A DNA stretch of 64,000 nucleotides from Plantactinospora sp040120695 (lineage in GTDB: Bacteria > Actinomycetota > Actinomycetes > Mycobacteriales > Micromonosporaceae), in NCBI RefSeq assembly GCF_040120695.1, contig NZ_JBEEAC010000003.1, positions 310,001 to 374,000 of the forward strand, read 5' to 3'. The position numbers and the translations under genes are program-made. Below the pieces are notes generated by a model. The model saw nothing but the letters and a program-made list of their open reading frames with translations, was not told the origin of the DNA and ran no database searches. Shown here one piece after another: positions 10,514-19,320 of this stretch. Within the stretch, counting starts at the first letter, position 1. Each line of letters starts with the position of its first letter.

Positions 10514-11767
10514 GTGACGAGTGCGTTGCAACTGCCCACCGGCAGCCAGCCGGCGTCGTCGGAATCCGAGACGCCGCCCGGGGCCGGGCCCCTGCCCTTC
10601 GGGCTCGACCGGATGCTCGACGCCCGGCTGTCCGATCTGATCGCGACCCGCCGGTTCCTGCACGCCCACCCGGAACTCTCCGGCCAGGAGTTCGACACCG
10701 CCGCGCTGATCGCCCGGGAACTGGCGTTGGCCGGCCTGGAGCCGCGCCTGCTGCCGAAGGGCAACGGGGTGATCTGCGACATCGACGGGCGGCCCTCCGG
10801 GCCGGTGGTCGCACTCCGGGCCGATCTCGACGCACTGCCGCTGACCGACGTCAAGGACGTACCCTATCGGTCCACGGTGGACGGAGCCTGCCACGCCTGC
10901 GGGCACGACGTGCACACCACCGTGCTGCTCGGGGTCGGACTGCTGCTGGCTCAGCTCGCCCGGCGGGGCAAGCTGGACGGGCGGGTCCGGCTGATCTTCC
11001 AGCCGGCCGAGGAGATCCTGCCCTGCGGCTCGCTGGAGGTCATCGAGGCCGGCGGACTGACCGACGTGACCCAGATCTTCGCCCTGCACTGCGACCCGAA
11101 CCTGCCGGTCGGCCGGGTCGGCCTCCGGGTCGGCCCGATCACCGCGGCGGCGGACAACATCACCGTCCGGCTCGGCGGACCCGGCGGACACACCGCCCGG
11201 CCGCACCTGACCGTGGACCTGGTCGACGCGCTGGGCCGGCTGGTCACCGAGGTACCGGCGCTGGTCAACCGCCGGGTTCCGGCGAACAGTGGACTGCTGC
11301 TGGTCTTCGGACAGGCCTCCGCCGGTACCCAGTACAACGTCATCCCGAACGAGGCGATGGCGGCCGGCACGCTGCGGGTGCTGGACCGGGACACCTGGGA
11401 CCAGGCGCCGAAGATCGTCGCGCAGGTGGTCCGGGACGTGATCGCCCCGACCGGCGCCACCGTGGACGTCGAGTACCTGCGCGGACGCCCTCCGGTGGTA
11501 AACGACGCCGGGGCGATCCGGGTGCTGACCGCCGCGACGGCCGCCTCGGCCGGCCCGGCCGCTGTCGCCGAGACCCCGCAGAGCATGGGGGGCGAGGACT
11601 TCTCCTGGTATCTGGAGCATGTACCGGGGGCGCTGGCCCGGCTCGGCGTCGGGCGGACGGCCGCCAACGTCGACCTGCACCGGGCGACGTTCGACGTGGA
11701 CGAGCGGGCGATCGGGGTCGGCGTACGGCTGCTGGTGCAGACCGCGCTCAAGGCGCTGGCGGACTGA
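10514..11767 (+). CDS. M20-family amidohydrolase / peptidase
   Basis: Zinc-dependent amidohydrolase of the M20 family (417 aa from the GTG at 10514). Metal and catalytic motifs are visible: ADLDALPL, CHACGHDVHTTV, FQPAEEILPCG, the dimerisation-domain GGPGGHTARP, and the C-terminal metal-binding histidine in DLHRATF. The family hydrolyses N-acyl amino acids, indole-3-acetyl conjugates or similar amides. In the syntenic M. tuberculosis region two such genes (amiA1, amiB1) lie near pmmB and lpdA. The exact substrate is not inferable. A start at ATG 10340 is possible but less likely. Confidence 0.9.
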   Translation: MTSALQLPTGSQPASSESETPPGAGPLPFGLDRMLDARLSDLIATRRFLHAHPELSGQEFDTAALIARELALAGLEPRLLPKGNGVICDIDGRPSGPVVALRADLDALPLTDVKDVPYRSTVDGACHACGHDVHTTVLLGVGLLLAQLARRGKLDGRVRLIFQPAEEILPCGSLEVIEAGGLTDVTQIFALHCDPNLPVGRVGLRVGPITAAADNITVRLGGPGGHTARPHLTVDLVDALGRLVTEVPALVNRRVPANSGLLLVFGQASAGTQYNVIPNEAMAAGTLRVLDRDTWDQAPKIVAQVVRDVIAPTGATVDVEYLRGRPPVVNDAGAIRVLTAATAASAGPAAVAETPQSMGGEDFSWYLEHVPGALARLGVGRTAANVDLHRATFDVDERAIGVGVRLLVQTALKALAD

Positions 11768-11823
11768 TCCACCGGCACCGTACGCCGCCCGAACGAAAGG
11801 CCCGGACCCGCAACGGCAAGGAC

Positions 11824-12837
11824 TCAGCCGGGCGGGGCCGGCGCCTGGGTCGGGACCGTGGGCGTGCCCCGGGGCGGAGTCGGCGGAGCCGGTGGAGTCG
11901 GCCGGGAGCGGCCCCGGAACCGGCGGACCAGCCAGACCACGCCGAACGCCGGCAGGCCCAGCGCGACGGCCCACGGCAGCAGCGCACCCAGCACGGTCAG
12001 CAGGATCCGCAGCGACACGACGAACGCCTTCCAGCCGCCCTTCAGCCCGGCCAGGAACCCGGTCGCCGGCTCGTCGTCCTCCGGCGCCTGCGCGTTCGGG
12101 CCGAGCAGTACGGCGGTGACCGTGGAGAGCGCGGTCAGGTCAGCCAGCCGGCGCTTCTTCGCCTCCAGCGAGGCGAGGTCCGCCTCCCGCTTGGCCAGCT
12201 CGCTCTCCAGCATCACCAGGTCCGACAGGGTCTTCGCCTGGGCCAGCAGCCGCCGGCCGCTCTCCACCCTCGCCTTCTGGGTGGCGATCCGGGCGTCCAG
12301 GTCGAGGGTCTCCTCGGTGACGTCGTCGGTCTTCACCTCCCGGCGCAACTGCTCGCCGAGCCGGGCGACCTCGTCCACCACCGCGGCGAACCGGTCGGCC
12401 GGGACCCGCAGTTGCAGGGTCGCCTCGGAACGGGACGCGTTACTGGTCCGGTTGTCGCCGCCGACGAAGCCGCCGGCCCCGGTCACGATGCCCACCGCTT
12501 GGGCCGCCGCCGCGTCCACGTCGTCCACCCGTACCGTGACGGAGCCGGTGTAGACGATCGCCCGCTGGCCGACTCCCAGTTCCGTCGGGGGTTCCTTCGC
12601 CGGCTGGCCGGCCCGGGGTTTACCGTCACCGGCCAGCGGCACCTCGGCCACGCCGGGCTGTCCCTGCTCGGCGCCGCCCGCGGCCGGTGCGTCCGCGACC
12701 GAGCTGCCGGAGCTGCTGTCCCGGCCTTCGGCACCGCAGCCGGCCAGCACCAGGGTGGCAGCCAGTGCCACCGCACCCAGCAGTCCAGCCCGGCGGCGAC
12801 GAGCCGCTCCGGGCATGGTATCGCTCTGTCTGGTCAT
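11824..12837 (-). CDS. DUF4349-domain lipoprotein
   Basis: 337 aa. A twin-basic N-terminus (AARRRRAG) leads to a hydrophobic segment ending in the lipobox LAGC, predicting a diacylglyceryl-Cys lipoprotein. The body contains IVYTGSVTVRVDDVDAAAAQA and a central heptad-rich stretch (EETLDLDARIATQKARVESGRRLL...ELAKREADLASLEAKKRRL) typical of DUF4349. A membrane helix near 285-305 (ILLTVLGALLPWAVALGLPAF) is followed by a basic, Pro/Thr-rich tail, so both ends are membrane-linked. GGGAGGGAA precedes the ATG. Convergent with the M20 gene. Function unknown. Confidence 0.85.
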   Translation of the reverse strand: MTRQSDTMPGAARRRRAGLLGAVALAATLVLAGCGAEGRDSSSGSSVADAPAAGGAEQGQPGVAEVPLAGDGKPRAGQPAKEPPTELGVGQRAIVYTGSVTVRVDDVDAAAAQAVGIVTGAGGFVGGDNRTSNASRSEATLQLRVPADRFAAVVDEVARLGEQLRREVKTDDVTEETLDLDARIATQKARVESGRRLLAQAKTLSDLVMLESELAKREADLASLEAKKRRLADLTALSTVTAVLLGPNAQAPEDDEPATGFLAGLKGGWKAFVVSLRILLTVLGALLPWAVALGLPAFGVVWLVRRFRGRSRPTPPAPPTPPRGTPTVPTQAPAPPG

Positions 12838-13072
12838 GTTCCCTCCCGTTCGTCCGCCCCCGTGGAGGCGTTCCGTCAGACGCGCCGCGAAGTCGCTCCG
12901 GTTCCGGCAGACTGCGCTGGGGACATCACGATTCGGTGACCGGGGAGTCTCGATGCGACGGTCCAGCTACGGCCACGTGTGCGTACGAGTGGCGGACGGC
13001 ACCGAGCGCTGTCCACACCGGACCGGTCGGCCCCTGCGAACCGCTGGCGACTGAACCCGGAGGATCGAGAGA

Positions 13073-14107
13073 ATGCCCGGCCTGTCCCGTGACCTCGTCG
13101 AGCGGCTCTACGCCGCTCCGCCGGACGGCTTCGTCGCCGCCCGCTCCGAGGCGGTCGCCGCGGCCCGGGCCGCCGGTGACCCGACCACCGCTCGGGAGAT
13201 CGCCAGGCTGCGCAAGCCGACCGTGGCCGCCTGGCTGGTGAACCTGCTCGCCCTGCGCCGCCCGGAGCTGATGGCCGAACTGGTCGAACTCTCCGCCGCG
13301 CTCCGCGGCGCCCAGCGGGAACTGCGCGGCGACCGCCTACGGGAACTCTCCGCCCGGCGGCGGGGCGTGGTCGGCGCGCTGGTCGGCCAGGCCCGGGCGC
13401 TCGCCGAGGAGGCGGATTCCCGGCTGGCCGCCGGAAAGCTGCCGCTGGCCGAGGTGGAGGCGACGTTGAACGCGGCGCTGGCCGACGTCGAGGTCGCCGA
13501 GCAGGCCCGGTCCGGCCGGCTGGTCCGGGCGACGAGCTACGCCGGCTTCGGCGAGGTACCCCGGCCGCAGCTTCGGCTGATCGTCGGCGGCCCGGACACC
13601 GACGAGCTGACCGGGGACGTCGTCGACGTACCGGTCGAGGATGCCGCCGAGGAATCGGCCCGGGCCACCGGCGACGGGTCCCGGGCGGCGGGTGGTCGGC
13701 GTGCCGGGGGAGGGGTGGCCCGACCCGGTGGTGCGGGTGGGCAGCGGGCTACCTCCACGGCCGACCGGGCGGCCGCCCGGACAGCCCGGGCCGAGGAGTC
13801 CGCCCGGGCCGCCCGGCGCCGTACCCTGGACCGGGCGCTGGCCGAGGCGCGTAACCGGCAGGAACAGGCAGAGGCGGAGCTGGCGGCGGCGGTGGCGGCC
13901 GAGCGGGACGCCGCTGCGGCGCTGGCCGCGATCGAGTCCGAACTCGCCGAACTGGAACGACGCAGGGCCGCAGCCGAACAGGACTCCGGGCGGCGCAAAC
14001 TCGCGCGACGGGCGGCCGAGCGGACGGCGGTTGCCGCCCGCCGCCGGACCGGCGAGGTGCAGGCGGCGGTCGAGGCGATGGCGGAGGACGGCGACGACAC
14101 GCCCTGA
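13073..14107 (+). CDS. hypothetical actinobacterial protein with C-terminal coiled coil
   Basis: 344 aa; GGAGG lies 8 nt before the ATG. The N-terminal half (about 1-180) is a helical domain with LRKPTVAAWLVNLLALRRPELM and YAGFGEVPRPQLRLIVGG. A Gly/Arg/Ala-rich linker (190-235) leads to a long Ala/Glu/Arg coiled coil (about 240-335). No catalytic motif or membrane segment. I recognise it only as a type of protein common in Micromonospora- and Streptomyces-like genomes. No function is proposed. Confidence 0.75.
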   Translation: MPGLSRDLVERLYAAPPDGFVAARSEAVAAARAAGDPTTAREIARLRKPTVAAWLVNLLALRRPELMAELVELSAALRGAQRELRGDRLRELSARRRGVVGALVGQARALAEEADSRLAAGKLPLAEVEATLNAALADVEVAEQARSGRLVRATSYAGFGEVPRPQLRLIVGGPDTDELTGDVVDVPVEDAAEESARATGDGSRAAGGRRAGGGVARPGGAGGQRATSTADRAAARTARAEESARAARRRTLDRALAEARNRQEQAEAELAAAVAAERDAAAALAAIESELAELERRRAAAEQDSGRRKLARRAAERTAVAARRRTGEVQAAVEAMAEDGDDTP

Positions 14108-14250
14108 CCCGGCACCGGTTCGCGGGCCGACCGGGGCGTGCCCGGCGAGTCGTCCGGCGCGGCTGAGGGCCGGGGCTGCCGAAATCGCGGTCCGCGGGGC
14201 AGACTCAACCGGGTGACGCGGGCGGAACCCGGAACTCAGACCGGAAGGCA

Positions 14251-15015
14251 GTGTCGTTGACCCCCGAGCAGGCCGCCGGCGCGGCCAGGCCGATCGTGCA
14301 GAAGTTGGGCACCGCCTTCATCGAGTGTCCCCGCACGTTGCGCCGGGCGCGCCAGATGGGCATCTCCGGGTGGGCCTTCCTGGTGACCGGTCGGGGCGCG
14401 GTCCTCGGCGACGTACGGACCGAGACCGTGGCAGCCGCGATCGGCATCCTCTCCCCGGAGGCGGTCGCCGACGGCTGGGAGGCCGCCGTCCGGGTGACCA
14501 CCCCGAGCGCCGTGGCCGAGGTCAGCCGGGCCGAATGCTGCCGCTGGGGGATCGACTACCTGGCCGGCTTCCCGCCGATCGGGCGGCTGATCGAGTTGGT
14601 CGAGCCGGTCGTGGTGGCGGCCGACGCCACCGGGATGCCCCTCTTCGCGGCCTGGCGCGGCATGCCGGTACCGGCCGACGCCGCACCGGCGGCCCGGGCG
14701 GCGGTACTGCTGCACCTGCTCTTCGAGTACTACTCCGGTGCCAACCTGATGGCGGTACGCGCGGCCGGTATGACGGCGATGGAGATCATCCTTGCCGGCC
14801 CGGAGGGCGAGTCCGGCGCGGTGGCCTACGGCTGGTCACCGCCGTACCCGCCGGTCGGGCCGCTGGTCCGGCGGCGGCTCTGGTCCGAGTCGGTGGCCGA
14901 CCGCATCGTGGCCCAGGCCTACGGGGTGCTCGACCCGGCGGAGCGGGTGGAGTTGGTCAGCCTGCTCGGCGCCGCGCTGGCCGGGGCCCGGATGTCACCG
15001 CCCAACCTGGACTGA
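14251..15015 (+). CDS. SCO6745-like family protein (unknown function)
   Basis: 254 aa. The pattern GWAFLVTGRGAVLGDVRTETVAAAIGILSPEAVADGWEAA followed by a mostly helical body resembles the actinobacterial SCO6745 family, whose members have a winged-helix-like fold and sometimes sit in secondary-metabolite clusters. The start is ambiguous: GTG at 14251 has GGAAGG only 2 nt upstream, while a TTG six bases later has that same sequence at about 8 nt. No membrane segments. It stands alone between a hypothetical gene and a convergent ABC operon. Family call from memory of the motif pattern; moderate certainty. Confidence 0.6.
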   Translation: MSLTPEQAAGAARPIVQKLGTAFIECPRTLRRARQMGISGWAFLVTGRGAVLGDVRTETVAAAIGILSPEAVADGWEAAVRVTTPSAVAEVSRAECCRWGIDYLAGFPPIGRLIELVEPVVVAADATGMPLFAAWRGMPVPADAAPAARAAVLLHLLFEYYSGANLMAVRAAGMTAMEIILAGPEGESGAVAYGWSPPYPPVGPLVRRRLWSESVADRIVAQAYGVLDPAERVELVSLLGAALAGARMSPPNLD

Positions 15016-15040
15016 CCCGCGGATCCCGGCCCGCGGGCGA

Positions 15041-15859
15041 TCAGGACCAGCGAAACAGCTTCGCGGCCAGCCCACCGAAGAGCGCGATGCAGCCCACCAG
15101 CACCGCCAGGTGCAGCGGCTGCGGCCAGTCGCCGGCCCAGCTGTCCTGGAGCGCCTGGGAGGCGGCGCCGAGCGGGGTGAAGTCGGCGACCCGGCGTACC
15201 GCCTCCGGCATCAGCGGGCCGGGGGTCCAGACTCCGGCGGCGAAGAGCATCGGGTAGTAGATCAGACTGCCGATGCCCATCGCCGCCCGGCTCGTCGGGG
15301 TGAAGGCGGCGACCAGCAGGGCCAGCGCCACCATCGAGGCCGAGCCGAGCACGAAGGCGGTGAGCAGTCCGGCCACGTTCGGCCGGGCCTCGATCCCGAA
15401 GACCAGCCGACCGGCGAGCAGGGCCAGCGCGGAGCCGACCAACAGCGCGACCACGGTGACCGTCAACTGCGCCACCAGCAGCCGGACCGGCGAGACCGGC
15501 GTGGTGGAGAGCCGGCGCAGTACGCCCTTCTCACGGTCGGCGGCGAGCGTGTTCAGCAGGTTGACCAGGGCGACGGTACCGATCGCCAGGGCCAGGGTGA
15601 TCGGTAGGAAGAACTCGATCGGCTTCCGGCCGCCGATGTCAGCGCTCGGCTCGTTGAAGCCCGGCATGGCGCTGCCCAGGACCAGGATCAGGGTGGCGGG
15701 GAAGATCACCGCGAAGAAGGAGCCCAGCGGGTCCCGGACGAAGAGCTTCGCCTCGGTGACGACCAGCTTGGCGGTGCTCCGGCCGGCGGTACGGCCTCTG
15801 CGGGTCCGGCCGCCGGTGGCGCCGGACGGGGCGGTTTCGGGCACGGCGGTGGTGTTCAT
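15041..15859 (-). CDS. ABC-2 type transporter permease
   Basis: 272 aa with about six membrane helices and the ABC-2 pattern: a cytoplasmic basic N-terminus, EAKLFVRDPLGSFFAVIFPATLILVLGSAMPGF, then EKGVLRRLSTTPVSPVRLLVAQL, the conserved cytosolic loop of drug-type ABC-2 permeases. It follows its ATPase gene by 37 bp, so the two form one exporter operon. Divergent from a histidine kinase gene, an arrangement typical of exporters regulated by two-component systems. Substrate unknown. Confidence 0.92.
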   Translation of the reverse strand: MNTTAVPETAPSGATGGRTRRGRTAGRSTAKLVVTEAKLFVRDPLGSFFAVIFPATLILVLGSAMPGFNEPSADIGGRKPIEFFLPITLALAIGTVALVNLLNTLAADREKGVLRRLSTTPVSPVRLLVAQLTVTVVALLVGSALALLAGRLVFGIEARPNVAGLLTAFVLGSASMVALALLVAAFTPTSRAAMGIGSLIYYPMLFAAGVWTPGPLMPEAVRRVADFTPLGAASQALQDSWAGDWPQPLHLAVLVGCIALFGGLAAKLFRWS

Positions 15860-15896
15860 CAGAGTTCCTCGATTCTTGGGGTCGGGTGGTACCGGC

Positions 15897-16637
15897 TCAG
15901 TTCGGGCTGCTGGCGGTCGGACCGGTCAGGGCGAGGACGGCGTCCTCCAGGGTGGGCCGCTCGACGCCGGGCACGTCGGCCCGGGCCACCAGCGCGGCCG
16001 GGGTGTCGATCGCGACCACCTCACCGGCCCGGATCACCGCCAGCCGGTCGCAGAGCCGCTCGGCCTCGTCCATGAAGTGGGTGACCAGGACGACCGTGAC
16101 GCCCCGGTCCCGGACCTCCCGGACCAGCTGCCAGGTGTCCCGACGGGCCTGCGGATCCAGCCCGGTGGTCAGCTCGTCGAGTACCGCGATCCGGGGGTTG
16201 CCGACCAGGGCGAGCGCGACGGAGAGCCGCTGCTTCTGCCCGCCGGAGAGCTTGCTGAACACCGTGTTCCGCTTCGCGGTCAGCCCCAGCTCGTCCATCA
16301 GCGCCCGCCAGTCGGCCGGCTCGGCGTAGAACGAGCTGTACAGGTCGAGTGCCTCCCAGACCTTCAGCCGGTCCGGCAGGTGGCTCTCCTGGAGCTGGAT
16401 GCCGACCTGACGGCGCAGCGCGGTGCGGTCCCGGGCCGGGTCCAGTCCGAGTATCCGGAGCGTTCCGCCGTCGGCCCGGCGCAGCCCGGTGAGGCATTCG
16501 ACCGTGGTGGTCTTGCCGGAGCCGTTGGGACCGACGATCCCGAAGATCTCACCGGCCCGTACCTCGAAGGAGACATCGCGGACCGCGACCTGGTCGCCGT
16601 ACCGCTTCTGCAGGTTGCTGATCTCGATGACTGTCAT
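15897..16637 (-). CDS. ABC transporter ATP-binding protein
   Basis: 246 aa with Walker A GPNGSGKTT, Q-loop QLQESHLPDRL, signature LSGGQKQRL, Walker B RIAVLDELTTGLDP and the H-loop VTHF. Walker B carries ELTTGLD where DEPTTGLD is usual (Leu in place of Pro); the catalytic Glu is kept. The ATG at 16637 was preferred over upstream codons: TAGCGT (16645-16650 on this strand) ends 7 nt before it, a leaderless arrangement. Partner of the downstream permease; energises export. Confidence 0.95.
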   Translation of the reverse strand: MTVIEISNLQKRYGDQVAVRDVSFEVRAGEIFGIVGPNGSGKTTTVECLTGLRRADGGTLRILGLDPARDRTALRRQVGIQLQESHLPDRLKVWEALDLYSSFYAEPADWRALMDELGLTAKRNTVFSKLSGGQKQRLSVALALVGNPRIAVLDELTTGLDPQARRDTWQLVREVRDRGVTVVLVTHFMDEAERLCDRLAVIRAGEVVAIDTPAALVARADVPGVERPTLEDAVLALTGPTASSPN

Positions 16638-16768
16638 GGGAGAAACGCTAGGAATTCCGGCGGTCGACCGTAATGCGTCCAGCTGCCCGGCCCGGGTGCA
16701 GGTAACTACACCCCGGCCGGGTCCCTGGCCACAGTCCGTCGTGCACGACCGGGGACGAGACTGGACGC

Positions 16769-18724
16769 ATGCTGCGCCGGTACGGTCTCGCATTCGTCCG
16801 TAACCTCGCCCTGGCCGGGTTGGGGCTGCTCGGCATGCTGATGTCGGTACTGCTGGTGGCGGCGGCCACCCTGGTCGTGCCGTACCTGCCGGCGGCCCGG
16901 GCCGGCAAGCGGCTAACCGACCTCGGGCGGCGGCTGGCCGGGCGCTGGGGCGGCGTCCCGGTGCCGGTCGAGCACCGCCCGGGACCGCCGGTGCCGCAGC
17001 GCCGGGCCGACGGCTGGTACGTGCACGAGAAAGAGCTGTACCGCTCGCCCCGGCTGCCGGCGTACCTGATGGAACTCACCTGGCGCGGCGAGGACCCGGC
17101 GCTGCTCCGCGAGTGGGTCTGGCTGCACCTGACGCCGTTCGTCGGCGGTCTCGGCACGCTGGTCCCGCCGGTGCTGGCCGGTGCCGGGATCGGGCTCGGC
17201 GCCCTCGGGCTGACCGGCGGCACAGCCCCGGTCGTCGGCTCGCCGCCGCCGGTGCTGGCGCTGCCGCTCGGGCTGGCGCTGGTCGTGCTCGGTGTGACGG
17301 TCGCGCCGCTGGCGCTGCGGCTGCACGCCCGGTGGACCCGGCTGCTGCTCCAGCCGCCGGAGCGGTCCTGGTGGCACCGGTCGGGGCTGGCCGGCTGGAC
17401 GCGCCGGCGGTCGAGCGCCGCCTGGCACGCTGCCGGGCTGGCCGGCCTCGGCTTCGCGGCGTTCGGCGGCTTCCTGTTGAACCTGGTGACCCTGATGGTC
17501 GGCTTGGGTTGGCTGGCGCCGCAGGTGTCGAGGGTGACCCGCCCGCTGGTCAGCCGCTACCGCCGGTACGGACACCGATGGGCCGGGGTGACGATCCCGG
17601 AGCCCTACCGGCCGTATCCCGAGCCGCCACGACCGGAGGAGGACGGCCGCTACCGGGTCGGCCGTACCCTCTACGACGACCGGGCGGCGGCGATCCGGGG
17701 CCAGGCGTACGGCTGGCTCCTCACCGATCCGGCATTCTGGCGCGACCAGCTCTGGATGGCCACCAACCCGCTGGTCGGGCTCCTCGGACTGGTCCCCGCC
17801 GCGCTGGTCTCGGTGGGGCTGTTCGGGCTGGTCGGGCAGCCACTGTGGTGGTGGCCGTGGGCGGTGCCGCTGGGACTGGTCACCGGCGAGTGGGTCACCC
17901 CCTGGTACATCTGGTACGGCGTCACGTACGCCGTGCCGGACCTCGCCGGGATCCCCGGCTGGACCAGCGCGCTGCTCGGGCTGGCGATGGCCTGCCTCGG
18001 TGTGCTGCTCGCCCCGGCCCTGCTCCGGCTGCGTCTCCGGTACGACCGGCTGCTGCTCGTACCGACCCGCTCGGCCGAACTGACGTCGCGGGTACGGCAG
18101 CTGACCGAGACCCGGGCCGACGCCGTCGACACCCAGGCGGCCGAACTGCGCCGGATCGAACGTGACCTGCACGACGGGGCGCAGGCCCGGCTGATCGCGG
18201 TCGGGCTCAGCCTGGCCGGGCTGGAGCGGCTGATCGAGGAGGATCCATCCGCCGCGCAGGCGATGGTGGCCCAGGCCCGGCTGGCCTCGGCGACCGCGTT
18301 GACCGAACTGCGGGACCTGGTCCGGGGCATCCATCCACCGGTACTGGCCGAGCGGGGACTGCCGGACGCGCTCCGCGCGGTGGCGCTGGACAGCCCCGTC
18401 CCGGTACGGGTGACCGGAGAGCTGCCCGGCCGGCTCGACCCGCCGGTGGAGTCGGCGGGGTACTTCTGCGCGCTGGAGGCGCTGGCGAACGCCACCCGGC
18501 ACGGCGGAGCGAGCAAGGTGGAGATCGACATCACGCACACCGGTACGGTGCTGCGGGTCACGATCACCGACGACGGCCGGGGCGGCGCCGATCCGGACCG
18601 GGGCACCGGGCTGCGCGGCGTGCAGCGCCGGCTGGGCGCGTTCGACGGGGTACTGAAGGTGCACAGCCCGGCCGGCGGGCCGACCACGGTGACCGTGGAG
18701 ATCCCCTGCCCACTCCCGGAGTAG
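16769..18724 (+). CDS. NarL-type sensor histidine kinase with duplicated membrane sensor
   Basis: 651 aa. The N-terminal about 430 residues are membrane segments arranged as two similar blocks, each with a long loop, a Trp-rich amphipathic segment and hydrophobic helices (LLREWVWLHLTPFVGGLGTLVPP and FWRDQLWMATNPLVGLLGLVPA). The HisKA_3 phosphoacceptor is His468 in RRIERDLHDGAQARL, followed by the N-box EALANATRHGGAS and the G-box DDGRGGADPDRGTGLRGVQRRL. This class normally has a LuxR/NarL response regulator immediately downstream; the next gene here is an unrelated opposite-strand gene. Divergence from the ABC operon suggests that operon as a target (inference). Confidence 0.93.
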   Translation: MLRRYGLAFVRNLALAGLGLLGMLMSVLLVAAATLVVPYLPAARAGKRLTDLGRRLAGRWGGVPVPVEHRPGPPVPQRRADGWYVHEKELYRSPRLPAYLMELTWRGEDPALLREWVWLHLTPFVGGLGTLVPPVLAGAGIGLGALGLTGGTAPVVGSPPPVLALPLGLALVVLGVTVAPLALRLHARWTRLLLQPPERSWWHRSGLAGWTRRRSSAAWHAAGLAGLGFAAFGGFLLNLVTLMVGLGWLAPQVSRVTRPLVSRYRRYGHRWAGVTIPEPYRPYPEPPRPEEDGRYRVGRTLYDDRAAAIRGQAYGWLLTDPAFWRDQLWMATNPLVGLLGLVPAALVSVGLFGLVGQPLWWWPWAVPLGLVTGEWVTPWYIWYGVTYAVPDLAGIPGWTSALLGLAMACLGVLLAPALLRLRLRYDRLLLVPTRSAELTSRVRQLTETRADAVDTQAAELRRIERDLHDGAQARLIAVGLSLAGLERLIEEDPSAAQAMVAQARLASATALTELRDLVRGIHPPVLAERGLPDALRAVALDSPVPVRVTGELPGRLDPPVESAGYFCALEALANATRHGGASKVEIDITHTGTVLRVTITDDGRGGADPDRGTGLRGVQRRLGAFDGVLKVHSPAGGPTTVTVEIPCPLPE

Positions 18725-18758
18725 CGGACCGGCGCGGGTCAGCCGGACGCGGCGCGGA

Positions 18759-19214
18759 TCAGGTGGAGGCGGTGCCGGTGGGCCGGGAGCGCAGTTCGGC
18801 CACGTAGTCGTCGGGCGCGCCGGCCTTCTCCGCCGCGTTGGCGATCTCCGACAGGTACCACGCGGTGGGCAGCCCGCCCTCGTAGCCGGCGAAGACGTAG
18901 ACCCAGGCGGTGATCTCGCCGTCCAGGGTGACCACCCGGACGTGCAGCTTCCGGTACGTGCCGGAGGACACCCCCTCGACCTCGTCGAGCTGGGCGGCGT
19001 CCCAGGAGTGCACGTCGTAGAGTGCGACGAAGACCCGATCGCCGGGCGACTCGACGATGGTGGTGACGGCACCCTCCCAGCCGATGACCCCCTCACCGGC
19101 GAAGGTGAGCCGCCAGCCTTCCAGCCAGCCGGTGCCCACCATCGGTGAGTGCGGGCAGTAGGCACGCATCCGGGCGGGATCGAGGTTTGAGCCGTACGCG
19201 GCGTAATGACGCAC
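18759..19214 (-). CDS. gamma-glutamylcyclotransferase-like protein
   Basis: 151 aa starting MRHYAAYGSNLDPARM, the nucleotide-fold opening (YGSNL) of gamma-glutamylcyclotransferases; the family's conserved acidic residue is likely in DEVEGVSSGTYRK, and a tyrosine-rich C-terminus (WVYVFAGYEGG) follows. Members form 5-oxoproline from gamma-glutamyl amino acids or amines. GTG start, with TATCGT (19222-19227 on this strand) 7 nt upstream. It lies divergently beside lpdA, as Rv3304 lies beside lpdA in M. tuberculosis (from memory). Confidence 0.85.
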   Translation of the reverse strand: MRHYAAYGSNLDPARMRAYCPHSPMVGTGWLEGWRLTFAGEGVIGWEGAVTTIVESPGDRVFVALYDVHSWDAAQLDEVEGVSSGTYRKLHVRVVTLDGEITAWVYVFAGYEGGLPTAWYLSEIANAAEKAGAPDDYVAELRSRPTGTAST

Positions 19215-19320
19215 GGCGATGACGATAGCCCGGTGAAGGGGTGGGGGAGAATACGACGGTGCGTGTCGGACGGGTTCTGGACAAGATTGTCACTGGGAGC
19301 AGCGACGGAGGGCGAGCACT

